In this document: piece by piece, positions 20,801 to 31,900 of the stretch
Layout: every line of letters begins with the position of its first letter
Numbering within the stretch: position 1 is the stretch's first letter
Assembly: GCA_037783545.1 (NCBI GenBank)
Contig: JBBELK010000064.1
Span: 2,542,001 to 2,606,000, forward strand
Direction of reading: 5' to 3'
DNA length: 64,000 bases
From: Henricia sp. BOLD:AAB3569
Taxonomy: Eukaryota; Echinodermata; Asteroidea; Spinulosida; Echinasteridae
The notes under the pieces: model-generated
Databases searched by the model: none
Told to the model about the DNA's origin: nothing
What the model saw: the letters and a program-made list of their open reading frames with translations, nothing else
Translations under genes and position numbers: made by a program

Positions 20801-23800
20801 ATCATTTACAAGATCAAAATGACTTCGAGATTCTGCCATTATAACCCTGTTTTTAACAAAGTTTAAAGTTTACAATGTAGCACTGTACAGTTCATGCACT
20901 GTATGCTGCACATGCCTGGAACGTGCTAAAAAGACTATGCCTGGGCATAGTCAGAATTCTACAGGCACAGGGTCTAATAAATAAATAAATGGTATGTTTA
21001 CGGTAACCCGACCTACCTGGAATTTGAGGCCAAATTACCGACCTCAAACATTTTATTGCAAATTTTCAAGTTGATAATTTTAAATGAGCACTATTTGCAA
21101 TAATTTCCAACGAACATTATTACATTTTCTACACTTGTACATGAACGTGGTTAACAGTGTTAATAGTGAGTTTCAAACATTGCAAAACAACACGCAAATG
21201 CATGAACTAAAATGAAAACAAAAATGACAAAACAAAATTATTTTCCTACCTACCTACATGTACCTGGATTTAGGCCGTTACCGTAAACGCACCATTTATT
21301 TTGTTTGGCCTTAATTTAATGCACTCACTTTTAACCAATCAGATGACAGGAAGCTATAAATACATTTATATATCATTTTCGTAGGCTCTGTGTGCACGAG
21401 GTAAACCAATACCTGGTTACCTGGGTATTTATGTATAGGCCCCCACAGAATGAATCAGAATGATTTTATAGTAATGCATTGGTTTTCTCTCTGCAGGGCT
21501 TGTTGATGGCCACACTCACCCCGTTTGGGCTGGTGATCGTGTACATGAATTTGCCATGAAAGTAGGTTTGCCAGACTGACACGTACAATTAAAGTAACGG
21601 GTGTTCAAACATTTATAGTAGTCACATGCTATGTAATGTTGGCGTGGTTCAGACTAGAGACTATGTTAACCCCTTGTTGCACGGATTGTTTTGTTACTTT
21701 ACTGTTTTGGGCGGTTGCTAGAGACCGCCCTGCACAGTGGTTTAAGACCCAGACATTTGGGCCGATTTTGGTTTGCAGTTTTTTGACTTATAACAACTCG
21801 GTTGTATCTGAAAAAATAGATTTGGGGCAAAAAAGCTTTTTTGTGCCCAAAAAAATTGCCTATTTGTAGCCTTAATGTAACTGTATGAGAATAAGCCGAG
21901 TAATTAAAACGTCAAGTCAACTGAACTAAATGTCTTATTTTCCCGAATAGAACAACAGTTTTTAAAAATGTTCTATGCATTATATTTTAGTCCTTGAAAT
22001 GCTCTTTCCATTGGTATAATGATTGTTTTAAATAATTATTAGTGAAGTAGCAAACGAAGCAATGATATCTTATCGAGAAGTTTTGAAAAATATGAAAAAC
22101 AGGCAAAATGTGTTCAGTCAGATATTTTTACAATCGGCCATAAATGGCCAGGGCAAAACTTTCTACTCTTATCAAAAATTGTTACTTTGGTTACTTGGCT
22201 ACAAAAGTAATCCGCCGCGAAATAAGCGCAAAGTTTCTTTGAGCGAAACAAATCGACCTTTTCAAAGACGTCTACAGCCCACATTGCTCCCAACAGCTAT
22301 CGCATAGTAAATGAATAGTGCCCTCTATTGACGACAGTAGTCGAGAGTGGGCAACATCGTGGCTTTAGCTCGGCTAGCTCTACGAGGTCCATTGTGTGAA
22401 CTTCTCGTCAGGTTTTCGATGAAAGGGGATGTGGGTTATGATTAATGTGAAAGAAAAATAAGTTGGACGGCAAAAACCAAGTTACGTGGGATTGCGAGAG
22501 AGATTATTCAAGAGGAAAAGGTCGCACGACAAATTTAAATTGTGAGGGATATAAGTGGTGGGAAAAGGGCTGAAAAAATAAAGGCAGTTCATCAGGAAAA
22601 AGCATCTTGATGAACTACATGTGTATTAGCTGAGGCATTTCTGGTTTTGCCAAAGTCTCATGAGAAAAACCGAATGGACACTTTATCACCGACTGTGGTA
22701 AAGGCGCTCTATTTGCCATCTACTTCGGTGGCTTCCGAGGTTGATGTTCATGAAAAAGGAATACAATATGAACGTCCAAAAATAAACATGGGGGGGGGGG
22801 GGGGGGGGGGGGTGGGGGTGGGGGTGGGGATTTATTTTCTTCAGCCTATTGCGGACAGGCGGACACAAAGAAAATGCATTACATTTATTTTGTTCCGATG
22901 GTGTCAGAGCCGGGGGGCAGGGGGTTGACCCCTAAAATCCCCCTCTGGATCCACAAATTGCTGCAGTAACATCTCAATGAAGTTTCTTCTATATAGTACC
23001 ATTCTTAGAACAAACTTATGCTGACATCAGTCACCATATTTTGTTCTTTGTATTCACAGCTTGCTGGAGCCTCCTACATGGATGTCCACAGGGCAGGTGG
23101 GGGCATTGGCTTTACCGTCGAGCATACACGCACCGCTTCTGAAGAAGACCTGTATGCGCTCCTCAGGCCCCGTTTAGAGGGGATGCTACGGGCCGGCACC
23201 ACGCTGGTGGAATGCAAGAGCGGTTATGGGCTAGAGACGGCCACCGAAATGAAGATGCTCAAGGTGCTTGAGAGGGCAAGGAGGGAGCTGCCCATTGAGA
23301 TCTCAAGCACATTCTGTGGGGCACACTCTGTACCAAAGTAAGTTACTTAATCAATGTCGGTCGCCTTCTATAAAATTCAGTTTTCTTGCTTTATAGGTAG
23401 TCTACATGTTTGGTATAGAGGCTAGTGGTAAAGTTAAATGTTAGCTCCAAAAACCTTGTACCCCAAAATTCTTTTGTCTCGTTGGTCCCCCAAAATCATG
23501 ATGCTGCTATTCAAGATTGTGTGCTGCTGATCATGGTGTGCTGCTAATTAGGTGTGCTGCTGATGATCAGTGCCGGCTGAACTAAAGTTGAGTGCCAGAG
23601 GAGAAGGTGTTACGGTGTGGGGTTGGAGACTCCAAATGCTCTGTGGTGCATTTATGGCATTTCCTAGATACTCTGCACATGTATGACTTCAATTTGTTCA
23701 TCATTTGTTCACAATTGTTTTGCTTTTGTCGTGAATTTTGTAAATTGCAGCCATTTTACATTGAATTCACTACTGCTGGTTGGAGAGACTAAATTTTGGT

Positions 23801-26800
23801 AATACTGAGTGCCGGCTGAGACGAACCACTAAGCTGTAATAAGACTGGCTATAAGTTGGATAGGTGGCTATACACAACTGGTCCTAGATAAGTTGCTACG
23901 ACAATTGTTATTGCAATCTGCCCCTGGTGGCTTTTACAAACATTTGTAACTGTGTAGGGGCAAAACTGCAGAGGAAGCCACAGATGATGTCATCAACAAG
24001 CAGCTTCCTGAACTCCAAAACCTGATCCACAATGGCGAAATCCAAGTAGATAACATTGACGTCTTTTGCGAGAAAGGCGTGTTCGATGTAGACCAGACTA
24101 GACGAATCTTGAAGGCCGGAGTCAAGATGGGATTAGCCATAAATTTCCACGGCGAAGAACTCAATTATTTGGGTGCAGCTGAGGTATGATACTGTCAAAC
24201 AATACATTATCTTTAACTTGATTGGTAATTTGGTCTAATTTGATTGGGATTTGGCACAACTGATTTAACCCAGGTTTGATTTTCCTTTGTTTGTCAGTCA
24301 AAATGTTTTTGTCAAAGAAATGGGTGCAAGGAGGTTTTAGGAGCCATTTTTTGTCATTTGCATGAGTGTACAAATTATGTGCTTTTGAAAACTTAAAATT
24401 GCAGCAAGACATGAACACAACATATGGTGTGGTATGGTGCCTAATCACCATTGAAACGAAACAAACACATTTAGGATGAGAGAAAAATCGTAAGGGCATT
24501 ATCAGGATTTGAACCCGAGACCTCTGACTCACTAGGCAGATGCTCTACCAGCTGAGCTATAAGGCACAGTTGTGTTCATTACTTTGCCCAGTTGCGCCAC
24601 CATGCAACACCGAGAGAAGAATTGGGTCTATATGGAAGCCTGAGGGAGTAATACCAACTGTGCCTTATAGCTCAGCTGGTAGAGCATCTGCCTAGTGAGT
24701 CAGAGGTCTCGGGTTCAAATCCTGATAAGGCCCTTACGATTTTTCTCTCATCCTAAATGAGCAAGACATGAAGTATGTTTTCAGAATATTTTGCAAAATA
24801 TATAACAAAGAAAGGTGAGAGGACTAATGTAGCATTTTTAAAAAGTATGTTTTGTGTATTTGTAGAAAGAATAAAACAAACAAAAATATCGTTAACCCTG
24901 CGGTGCGCGTGGGCGATCCAGGTACCTAGTTGCAGGAGTGTACCAGTCGACAGCTGGCAGTGTGTAACTCAATGAACGGGGCATATACCCCTAAATGGAC
25001 TCTTAGCATTTCCAAATTCGAATGGTCTAGAGATTGTATATAACCAGGTGCGGATCCAGGAATGTTTGCAGGGGGTGGGGTAGGGGGGAGGGGTGGGGTA
25101 GGGGGGGAGGGGTGGGCTAAATGGGCAGTCAAAACCTCCCTTTACTCCGTTTATAGCTAGATACGCTAAAAAAAAAAAGCTTTACTGAAAAGAACATGCC
25201 CAACAGATGACAGACATCACTCCAGTTCCAAATTGATCAATTTCATCAACTGCATCAATTACCCCTGATGCCAAGGCGGTTTGTGCACAGTCAATGGGTA
25301 ATTCCCATGTGGGACTGCTGGCCTGGTAGCTTGTAACTGATACAGCGGGTGAATTAACTTACCCAGGCCACACAAATTCTACAATATGTTTCTCAAGCGT
25401 ATAATGTATAAAGTCATGTAAAATGAGACTTTAACTAAATTCATACGCAGAGTAATTAGCAAAAACGCATAATTAGCCAGTCGGCAACTGGTAGGGTCCC
25501 TTCCTGGAGGGTTAAGATGGGCCATGTAACATAAAGCATCTTTACAGGATTTAGAAACAACTGGTGTTGAAATAAAAGCTTAGAAGTTAAAGTTATACAC
25601 TTCGGTAACCTGTATTTATGCCTAAAGTTTGGTCAAGATGTTTGTTTCTTCTCATGTAACACATGTATGTACATGTACTATGATGAACATTATGAACTTG
25701 TGAATTTTTCAGGTGTTTGTTCACCTCTATTCACTAGATGGGTGCTGCCCTGAAGGCAACTGCCATTAGCCACCTGGAGGAGATCAGTGATGCTGGAATC
25801 AGTGCCATGTCAGAAGCTGGCAGTGTGGCAGTGATTCTACCAACCACCGCCTACATACTGAAACTGACTCCGCCTCCCGTCAGGAAGATGATCCAGGCTG
25901 GTGTTCCTGTGGCACTGGGAACCGACTTTAACCCGAATGCATTTTGCCTCTCTATGGTAAGATTGTCCAATTTATCTGCATATAAATTCCAATAAGTCGA
26001 ACCTAAACTCTTTTAAACTTAATCTACAAATCTATTCCTTTCAAAAGTACTTAAAAGTCGCTTCACAAGATAGCTACTATATGCCAAGGAGCATTACTAT
26101 TTCCCCTGGATGGGATGCCAATTCAGCCATAGTGCGAAGGTTGCATGCAAAAGGCTAGTTAATGCTTGTCTCTCATTAGTCTCTAGCTATGCATCTTGCC
26201 TGCGTGAACCTTGGCATGACCATGGACGAAGCCCTCATAGCTGCAACCATTAATGCAGCAGCATCCATTGGGAAGTCTTCAACCCATGGCTCCCTGGAGG
26301 TTGGCAAAGTGGGAGATATGATCATCATCGATGCACCAAGGTGAGTTAAGATTTAGTTTACACCAGATTGGGCACTGCGAGTAATCATGGAGTATTCATG
26401 TGTATTTTCAGATAGAGGGCTACTTTTCGTAGCTGGGTCTTTCCACAGTAATGGGGTACATTTCTGTGACATTCAAGATCTTAGGTCCCAGTTCACTTCA
26501 AATGTCTTAATTTTATCTTTAAATTATGCAGCTAAACTGAGGAAATAACTTTTGCACCAAGGAGTAAGAAAAATAGTCCTACAACATACATTTGTGAAAA
26601 CCCCGTTCACAAATTTTCCTATTACGTATGTAACAAAGACAGAAAAAAAGTCACAAAATGGTCGGTCCACGTTACATGCGTAATAGGAAAATTAGTACAC
26701 AAGCTTTTCAAAAATGTATGTTGTGGCAGCAATTTCTTACCTTTTTGGGTAAAAGTTATCTCCTGAGAACAGTACAAGGAAATTTCTTAAATTGAGAAAC

Positions 26801-27912
26801 TAAAGACATCTGAAAGGAATTATTGACTTATTTTTCAAATGTACCCCATTACTGTGGAAAGACCCAGCTACAGTCTAATTTATAAACTCGGTGGGGGTTT
26901 GCTGAAGCTAATTTTTCCAAATGATCTCCCTCTCATAAGATGGTGATAACTCTGGAGCTAGAATTACAGAAGAGCTAAAAGGTAGCCAAATCGATTATGT
27001 AATATCTTCCGGTCTACAGTGCTGTGAGCACGTTTTTCTCAGGTTGAAAGAAAAATGAGCATTTAAACTATTGAACATTTTTAAAAAAAATTTCAAAAGA
27101 TGCAATGCTGAGCGTATATTCTTCACTCTTCTGGCGTTCATCGCTGGCCTAGGTCAGTTGTGTTCAATCAGTTGCGTTCAATCATTCAAATAATGGTGGA
27201 GTAAAGTCGTAAAAAGAAACTGCACTGTGCTAAAAGTGAAGTCAGCCCCACAAATTTTGGGGTATTAAATTGTCGAAGGCTAGCTCCGAAGCTAGCTCCA
27301 GATATAGGGGGTTGATAGTAAGTTGCATTCATGATGGAGTTGCCTAGTGGATCTGATAAAATGCCTGGAAAATTGAAAAACAAGATCTGTCAAGTAAAAG
27401 TGATGGCACAGTATGGCTGTTAAGAGTACATAGTGCACCTACCAATTGTCACCCCCGCACTGCCCAACCCCTTAGGTGGGGGTTTGGTCATGTTTTTCGT
27501 GGCCCAGGGTGGGGATTTTGACCCATTGAAATACAAATTTCTGTGCATAAATAGCAAGGCGCGCATGTTTTGCACCCGAGGGTTCAGATTTTTGTCACCT
27601 AAATTGTGCCCCAGGAGTGGGGATTTTGTCACGCGAAAAAGCCCAGGGAAGGGGGGGGGGGGGGGGGGGAGGGGACAATTGATAGGTGCATAATGCCTAT
27701 ATTTTTGTTGGGAAGCACTGTGTGGTCCAGTTAAAGGAGCGTGACCAGATTTTTCTAAAAAACATTCACAACCCCTGACATCTCGGATCATATTTGTCTT
27801 TGCCACCATTTTCATTTACAATGCCAGATGGGAGCACCTCATTTACCAGCTTGGCAATCACGAGAGACTAATCAAGCATGTCATCAAGAGAGGAGAGGCT
27901 ATTATTCTTTGA
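17711..27912 (+). CDS. AMDHD1: Imidazolonepropionase (amidohydrolase domain-containing 1), complete eight-exon gene
   Basis: Exons 17711-17871, 20159-20265, 21497-21561, 23060-23337, 23958-24183, 25738-25956, 26180-26340 and 27828-27912 total 1302 nt (433 residues plus stop), close to the vertebrate AMDHD1 length. All eight phases agree and every splice site is GT-AG. The enzyme hydrolyses 4-imidazolone-5-propanoate to N-formimino-L-glutamate, the third step of histidine degradation, in the cytosol. Metal and catalytic residues are present: HTH in GLVDGHTHPVW, the His of CGAHSVP, His and Glu of NFHGEEL, and the Asp of LGTDFNPNA. No lesion was seen, so it is probably functional. The ATG at 17711 has A at -3; an in-frame ATG at 17702 is the alternative. 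Introns carry many MITEs. Confidence 0.93.
18101..18128. repeat. Near-perfect palindrome in AMDHD1 intron 1
   Basis: CTATGGGGGATA and TATCCCCCATAG flank a 3-base centre. A YY1-like ATGGCGGCGCC motif follows at about 18150. No function is asserted. Confidence 0.4.
18696..18955 (+). repeat. TGCACCTATCAATTGT element, partial copy with G/C homopolymers
   Basis: Left end ATGCACCTATCAATTGTTCC and body (GTGGGGGTTTGGTCA, TTTTGCACC, GATTTTGTCACGC) match the fuller copy at 27428-27692. The right terminal repeat is missing after the poly-G run at 18891-18911. Confidence 0.6.
18960..20150. other. AMDHD1 intron 1, distal part
   Basis: AT-rich intronic sequence, nothing recognised. Confidence 0.5.
20159..20265 (+). 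CDS. AMDHD1: AMDHD1 exon 2
   Basis: 107 nt, acceptor TATTTTAG, donor GTACAT. Encodes SGVIEDINFSP... to MCVLPG, leading into the metal-binding HxH motif. A MITE starts 11 bases after its donor. Confidence 0.85.
20277..20422. mobile_element. TA-flanked palindromic MITE beside AMDHD1 exon 2
   Basis: Same family as 16591-16720: TIRs contain AATAGCTGCCATCTTGTA and the shared interior GTGCAACCATGCATG. It begins 11 bases after the exon 2 donor. Confidence 0.65.
20473..20583. repeat. Imperfect hairpin centred on CTCTCGGCAGAAGCCGAG
   Basis: Arms GGTTAAGATAATGGGCCCAA and GGGCCCATGAATTTTAACC. A palindromic repeat in AMDHD1 intron 2. Confidence 0.55.
20984..21300. mobile_element. MITE with TIR AAATAAATGGTRYGTTTACG
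   Basis: Inverted termini of about 25 bases (20984-21010 and 21273-21300) with one or two mismatches; AT-rich interior. In AMDHD1 intron 2. Confidence 0.5.
21497..21561 (+). CDS. AMDHD1: AMDHD1 exon 3 (metal-binding HTH)
   Basis: 65 nt, acceptor CTCTGCAG, donor GTAGGT. LVDGHTHPVWAGDRVHEFAM carries the zinc/iron-binding His-Thr-His pair. Too short to show as an ORF. Confidence 0.9.
22787..22965. repeat. Poly-G and partial GGATCCAG-type MITE
   Basis: A run of about 24 G followed by TGGGGG repeats, then GGACAGGCGGACACAAAG and CCCCCCTCTGGATCCAC-like sequence shared with the complete element at 29507-29725. In AMDHD1 intron 3. Confidence 0.6.
23060..23337 (+). CDS. AMDHD1: AMDHD1 exon 4
   Basis: 278 nt, acceptor ATTCACAG, donor GTAAGT, phase 2 out. 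LAGASYMDVHRAGGGIGFTV, GTTLVECKSGYGLE and CGAHSVP. Confidence 0.93.
23958..24183 (+). CDS. AMDHD1: AMDHD1 exon 5
   Basis: 226 nt, acceptor CTGTGTAG, donor GTATGA. VDNIDVFCEKGVFDVDQT and NFHGEEL, with the metal-ligand His and catalytic Glu. Confidence 0.93.
24493..24566 (-). tRNA. tRNA-Thr(AGT)-like sequence, left arm
   Basis: Minus strand: GCCTTATAGCTCAGCTGGTA with a canonical A box, B box GGTTCAAATCC, and an acceptor stem ending ATAATGC. The anticodon arm has one extra base, so the AGT anticodon reading is tentative. Probably a tRNA-derived pseudogene. Confidence 0.5.
24659..24734 (+). tRNA. tRNA-Thr(AGT)-like sequence, right arm
   Basis: GCCTTAT pairs fully with ATAAGGC at the other end. 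A box (TAGCTCAGCTGG) and B box (GGTTCAAATCC) are intact. The anticodon loop region CCTAGTGAGT is one base too long for a canonical tRNA. It may be transcribed, but decoding function is doubtful. Confidence 0.5.
25047..25120 (+). repeat. GCGGATCCAGGAA MITE end with GGGGTAGGGGGGAG tract
   Basis: Left-terminal motif of the 29507-29725 family followed by a G-rich tandem tract. No right end is seen. Confidence 0.5.
25738..25956 (+). CDS. AMDHD1: AMDHD1 exon 6
   Basis: 219 nt, acceptor ATTCACTAG, donor GTAAGA, phase 0 both sides. ISHLEEISDAG, LPTTAYILKL and ALGTDFNPNAFC (metal-ligand Asp). Confidence 0.93.
26180..26340 (+). CDS. AMDHD1: AMDHD1 exon 7
   Basis: 161 nt, acceptor CTCATTAG, donor GTGAGT. 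SLAMHLACVNLGMTMDEAL and GSLEVGKVGDMIIID. Confidence 0.9.
26432..26868. mobile_element. 437-bp TA-flanked MITE
   Basis: TIRs of about 32 bases starting GCTGGGTCTTTCCACAGTAA, with TA on both sides (26430-26431, 26869-26870). A relative lies at 2198-2400. In AMDHD1 intron 7. TA target choice fits Tc1/mariner-type mobilisation. Confidence 0.75.
27428..27692. mobile_element. MITE with TIR TGCACCTAYCAATTGTC
   Basis: Left GTGCACCTACCAATTGTC and right GACAATTGATAGGTGCA are inverted. The interior has the GTGGGGGTTTGGTCA body and a 22-base G run. Sister of 18696-18955. In AMDHD1 intron 7. Confidence 0.65.
27828..27912 (+). CDS. AMDHD1: AMDHD1 exon 8 (terminal)
   Basis: 85 nt, acceptor ACAATGCCAG. WEHLIYQLGNHERLIKHVIK then a short tail and TGA at 27910-27912. 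Found from the conserved WEHLIYQ motif and phase 2 continuity. Confidence 0.88.
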
Positions 27913-28052
27913 TGAAAAGGAGCCGAAAAAGGTCCAAAATTTGCGGTCGTAATGGGGGATTGTCCTTGCCACAAAACTCGGTGTTCTAGATATGGCTGGG
28001 TTAGACAGAAATGAGCCATCATAGGTCACACTGCTGTATCTTGGCTTCCACT

Positions 28053-28863
28053 AAAGGCCTTTTCCCACGACACTTTAACTCCGAGATAACCTGTGTAGCA
28101 GAAAAATTTAACCCCGGGTTAAGGGCTCGTTTCCCACGGTAAATCTCGGGGTTATGAATTACCCTCGTTAACTGGCTAAAAATTCCACTTAACCCAGGTA
28201 ATTTCTAGCTCTGGTCGGGACGATTCTCCGGGTTAGTATTTGCCCTGGGAAACGGGTTAGCATGCCGACCCGTGTTAACGTGTCCTTGGAGAAAGGCAGT
28301 TAAAGTTTCTGTGCGTGATTGGCATGCAGTTGGAAAATATGTGGAGCCATTGCGTTGTTACAACACGAACACCGAACAAAAGCTCAAGAAAAATCAAGAA
28401 GCATTATGCCGTCTTCCAAATAATGCGAACATTGCAAACATTTGCAGTGTTGCACAGAAGCACTGTTACCAGTGGCGAATGTTGGTAACGTTTGCGTAAG
28501 TGGAACTAGCCCTGATCACAGGTTCAACCAATGAGCACTCTTCATCAGCCTTGGTTGCTGACGTCTGAAGCTGACCGTTGAATCATGTCAGAAATATGTT
28601 TCTTGCTACATGTGTTAAAAGCAAACCATGCCTCTGGTTGGTGTACCCGAGTAGGTGCGCATGCAGAACTGCAGTGGGAAAAGGGTCGCTAATGACCCGT
28701 GTAAGAGACGACCCGGGTTTCTCTGGGTTAAAATTTGTCGTGTGAAACGAAGATCCATGTTAAATTTAACCCAGGTTATTTGCAGCTACATGTACGCGGG
28801 TAGAAAGTTACCCGGGTAGAAAGTTACCCGGGTCGGAAGTGGGTAGTGTGATGAAAAGGCCTA
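28053..28863. mobile_element. About 810-bp element with TIR TAGGCCTTTTC
   Basis: Left TAAAGGCCTTTTCCCACGAC and right AGTGTGATGAAAAGGCCTA are inverted. Inside are many TTAACCCGGG / CCCGGGTT units. No transposase. Resembles hAT- or P-type MITEs, not assigned. Confidence 0.5.
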
Positions 28864-28929
28864 AATTTATCATTGTGTACTCACAACTGTAAAAAACAGT
28901 AGCAGGCCTTGACATTAACCAAGCACAAC

Positions 28930-29012
28930 AATCCCCCTCCCCTCCTCCTTCTCCCTTCTCCCCTCCCCCTTCCCCCTTCCCCCTTCTCCCCTCCCCCTCC
29001 CCCTCTCTCCTT
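28930..29012. repeat. CCCCTTCTCC low-complexity tract
   Basis: Almost pure pyrimidine run of C4-5 T2 units. Confidence 0.85.
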
Positions 29013-29506
29013 GAGGCTTGTATACTCTACTAAAACCAGTACACATTTGGGATAATATTGACCATGGTTTTTCCTCCAGTTGGCCTCAATGCCCTTTGAA
29101 GTTTGGACAAAATGAAGGCTGGAGTGACCTGCCACTTATTTTCAAGAATTTGCCTGATTTCAAGCTTTTTCATTGTGTTGGCCTTATGGCAAAAGTTCGT
29201 CAGATTTCAGTCAATTTACACCCCTGAAACACATGCTGTGCATTCATGTGTGAAAAATCTCACATACAAACACCTCACAGAGGCAACCAAAGTAAAGAGT
29301 CCAGCTTGAGATTCATGTTTACCAAAAAATATGGTCCCTACATGTACCTCTTCCTCAGCAATCTACTTAGACCAGAATTAGGCCGTTTTTGATACCAGAA
29401 ACCGTTCATCCACAAATGAATGAAAGAGTTCCATACCTGACCACAAAATCTGCAGTTGTGCCCAAAATTATTCATACCCTTGTAATTTTTAGAGTATTTT
29501 GAATCA

Positions 29507-29647
29507 CAGGGGCGGATCCAGGAATTTTTCCAGGAGGGGGTTTTGCCACCAGGGAGGGGTTTTGCCCGTCAGATTTTTATGTCAGCTTGTTTCGGACAGG
29601 CGGACACGCAACAAATGCATTACATTATATTTTTTGGTGTAGGAGCA

Positions 29648-29684
<37 letters not shown>

Positions 29685-29725
29685 GTGCTTTGACCCCCAA
29701 AAACCCCCCTCTGGATCCGCGCCTG
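29507..29725. mobile_element. GGATCCAG-type MITE with about 40-base poly-G and 5-bp TSD
   Basis: Ends CAGGGGCGGATCCAGG and CTGGATCCGCGCCTG are inverted. AATCA is duplicated (29502-29506, 29726-29730). The corresponding site in Tc1 copy 2 is uninterrupted. Related fragments occur at 22787, 25047 and 4902. Confidence 0.75.
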
Positions 29726-29822
29726 AATCATGTTAATAAATGAGTGAGTTTTGTCTGGCTTACTTATGATGAGTATGTGACAAACAACTGAAAAAATAAC
29801 AAGTGGAATTTTCTGTAATATA

Positions 29823-30916
29823 TTATTTTGGGGGTATTTTATTGACATATTTCCAAAAAAGGTCATGTCCATAATTATTCATACCCTTAATAAAGTCACT
29901 CTTAATAATCAATAGAAAAGCCTTTTTTTTTATCACTGCCTCCAAACGGTTCCTGTATCGGCTTACAAGGCTTTGGCATGTTTCCACCGGGATTTTCGCC
30001 CACTCCTCCGCAGCAAAAGTCTCAAGGTCATTGAGGTTGGAAGGCTTCCTTGCCATCACCCGAGTCTTGAGTTCCCGCCATAGATTCTCGATCGGGTTGA
30101 GATCCGGGCTTTGGCTCGGCCACTCCAGAACGTCCACATGGTTGTCCTCGAACCATATTGTGACTGCCTTGGCAGTATGTTTGGGATCGTTGTCCTGCTG
30201 GTAGGTCCAATGCTGACCAAGCTGGAGTTTCTCAGCGGACTGCTTGATGTTTTCACCGATGATCTTAATGTACTGCTCCCTTTCATGATCCCATCCACTT
30301 TGACGAGATTCCGATTCCCTTTTGCCGAGAAGCATCCCCACAGCATGATACTACCACCTCCATGATTGTCATTTGGGACCGTGTTCTTTGGATTGTACGC
30401 TTCCCCTTTCTTTCGCCGGACATAATATAAGCAACATCCATGTGTTCGAAAAGCTCAATTTTTGTCTTGTCTGACCACAGAATCGATGACCAGAAGCCCG
30501 GATCCTTGTTCATGTGTGCTTTAGCAAAGGCCAGACGAGCTTCCCGATGTCTGTGCCTCAGGAGTGTCGTCTTTCTAGGTTGGTGGCCATATAGACCTCA
30601 CTGATGCAATGTGTCTGCCTGGATATCTTGGTCCCATACTCGCCAAGGCTGTTCAGGAGACCATTCATTGTGATGCGGGGATTGATGCTGGCTTCTAGGC
30701 ACACTTTTCTTGCCAGACGAGGTGACACCTTCGACTTACGACCACGCCCTTTAAGGTTTCTCACTGTGTGGAACTCCTTGTACTTCCTAATTATCTCTAA
30801 ACGGCGGAAACCGGCACTCTAAACTGCTTAGAAAGGGCCTTGTAGCCTTTCCCTTCTTTGTGGCCATTGACAATAGTCATGCGCAAGTCCTCACTGAGTT
30901 CTCTTTTCTTTGCCAT
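29823..30916 (-). pseudogene. Tc1 transposase pseudogene, copy 1
   Basis: Starts at ATG 30916 (MAKKRELSEDLRMTIVNGHK) with the helix-turn-helix region, then runs through at least three frames. DDE parts are readable: [24 protein letters not shown] (second Asp) and [15 protein letters not shown] (Glu). Cut-and-paste transposition at TA was its role. It is inactive here because of several frameshifts. Confidence 0.88.
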
Positions 30917-31528
30917 GCTGACCAGAAACTGAGAATGAAGGCATCAACTCCCCTCACTTTATAGCCTACAAGCAGAGTGCTATTCTATGACATTCTTTGA
31001 TTTAAATTTAATTGAACCGGATAACTGTTGAAAGCAGGTGCATTATCACAAAAATAATGGCCTAAATGCTGAGATTTTGCAAGGGGTATGAATAATTTTG
31101 AACAGGCACAAAAAAGCAAATCTGGCCATTACTATTGTTATTCAAATGTGCTGAGCCAAAACATGTGGTCTTGTGAAAGGCAACAACTAACTGTCCTGGG
31201 ATACAGTGAAAGTTCCTTCACAATAGTTTTTGGGAGTGAGAAAATTTGAAAAATGTAAGATTTTTCAAAGGGTATGAATAATTTTGGGCACAACTGTAGG
31301 CCCTATATAGGACAAGTAAAAAAGCTTTGTAAGCAGAATGTTGGCATTCTCCTGCTTTTTGCTTTTATCATCGAACTTGCAATATTGGTTTGTGTGTCTG
31401 AAAAGATAAATCTTTTGGCTAAATATGGAAGGCAACCGCAACTGAAATAGACCATTTTCAATCGAACTGAAGTTTAACCGTATGGCGTCATGAAAATGCT
31501 TTTTGTCTTTCTGTAGAATTACAAGGTT

Positions 31529-31675
31529 ATGCACTTGTCAATTGATATCCCGGCCCCTGGGTACCCGGGGATGGCCGGGACTTGCACATGAGGTGCATTT
31601 TTGAAAATTAAACCCCCCGGCCATGGTCCCGGCCATGGTCCCGGCCATGGTCCCGGCCATGGTCCCGGCCGCGTA
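31529..31675. repeat. GC-rich repeat with GGCCATGGTCCC tandem units
   Basis: Starts TGCACTTGTCAATTGATATC, CCCGGCCCCTGGGTACCCGG, and holds about four perfect 12-base GGCCATGGTCCC units (31620-31668). The same terminal sequence appears inverted at 48730-48775. Confidence 0.65.
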
Positions 31676-31804
31676 ATTTGTTTTACACCACTGCGAGGGG
31701 AGAACAATGGGGTTTGTACCTTTTTAGCGTCTTGAGAGGAGACTATATAATAGGTTAGGGTTTAGGGTTGGTTATTTTAAAAGAATTTAGGGTTTTGAAT
31801 GCGG

Positions 31805-31900
31805 TCGGTTTGCAACCAGCTTCGTGGTCTGGTTAGAAGAGAGCTCGACTTGTAATCATAAGGTCCCTGGTTCGAATCTATGCATGTTTGGGATTTTCCG
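31805..31900 (+). mobile_element. tRNA-Thr-like SINE head
   Basis: A box CGTGGTCTGGTTAGAAGA and B box CTGGTTCGAATCTATG surround a CTTGTAATC loop (TGT anticodon). Stems are imperfect and the downstream body is not tRNA. A degenerate SINE is likely. Confidence 0.5.

Larger units (their letters stand above)
24473..24757. mobile_element. Fold-back element with a tRNA-Thr-like sequence in each arm
   Basis: Arms of about 100 bases (24473-24572 and 24653-24757) are near-perfect inverted copies around an 80-base spacer. Each arm contains the same tRNA-like unit. The outer ends read TTTAGGATGAGAGAAAAATC. Lies in AMDHD1 intron 5. Confidence 0.7.
29453..31296 (-). mobile_element. Tc1-like DNA transposon, copy 1
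   Basis: Outer TIRs start CAGTTGTGCCCAAAATTATT on both strands. TA follows the right end; the left flank is TG, probably a mutated TA. It carries a broken minus-strand transposase and has itself been hit by the G-rich MITE at 29507-29725. Copy 2 is at 48934-51445. Confidence 0.85.

Noticed and set aside
22686..22928. Poly-Gly and Pro/His-rich ORFs over poly-G tracts
   Set aside because: Homopolymer artefacts inside a MITE fragment.
24493..24734. Pair of functional tRNA genes
   Set aside because: The anticodon arm is one base too long in both and they lie in a fold-back repeat, so they are listed as tRNA-like only.
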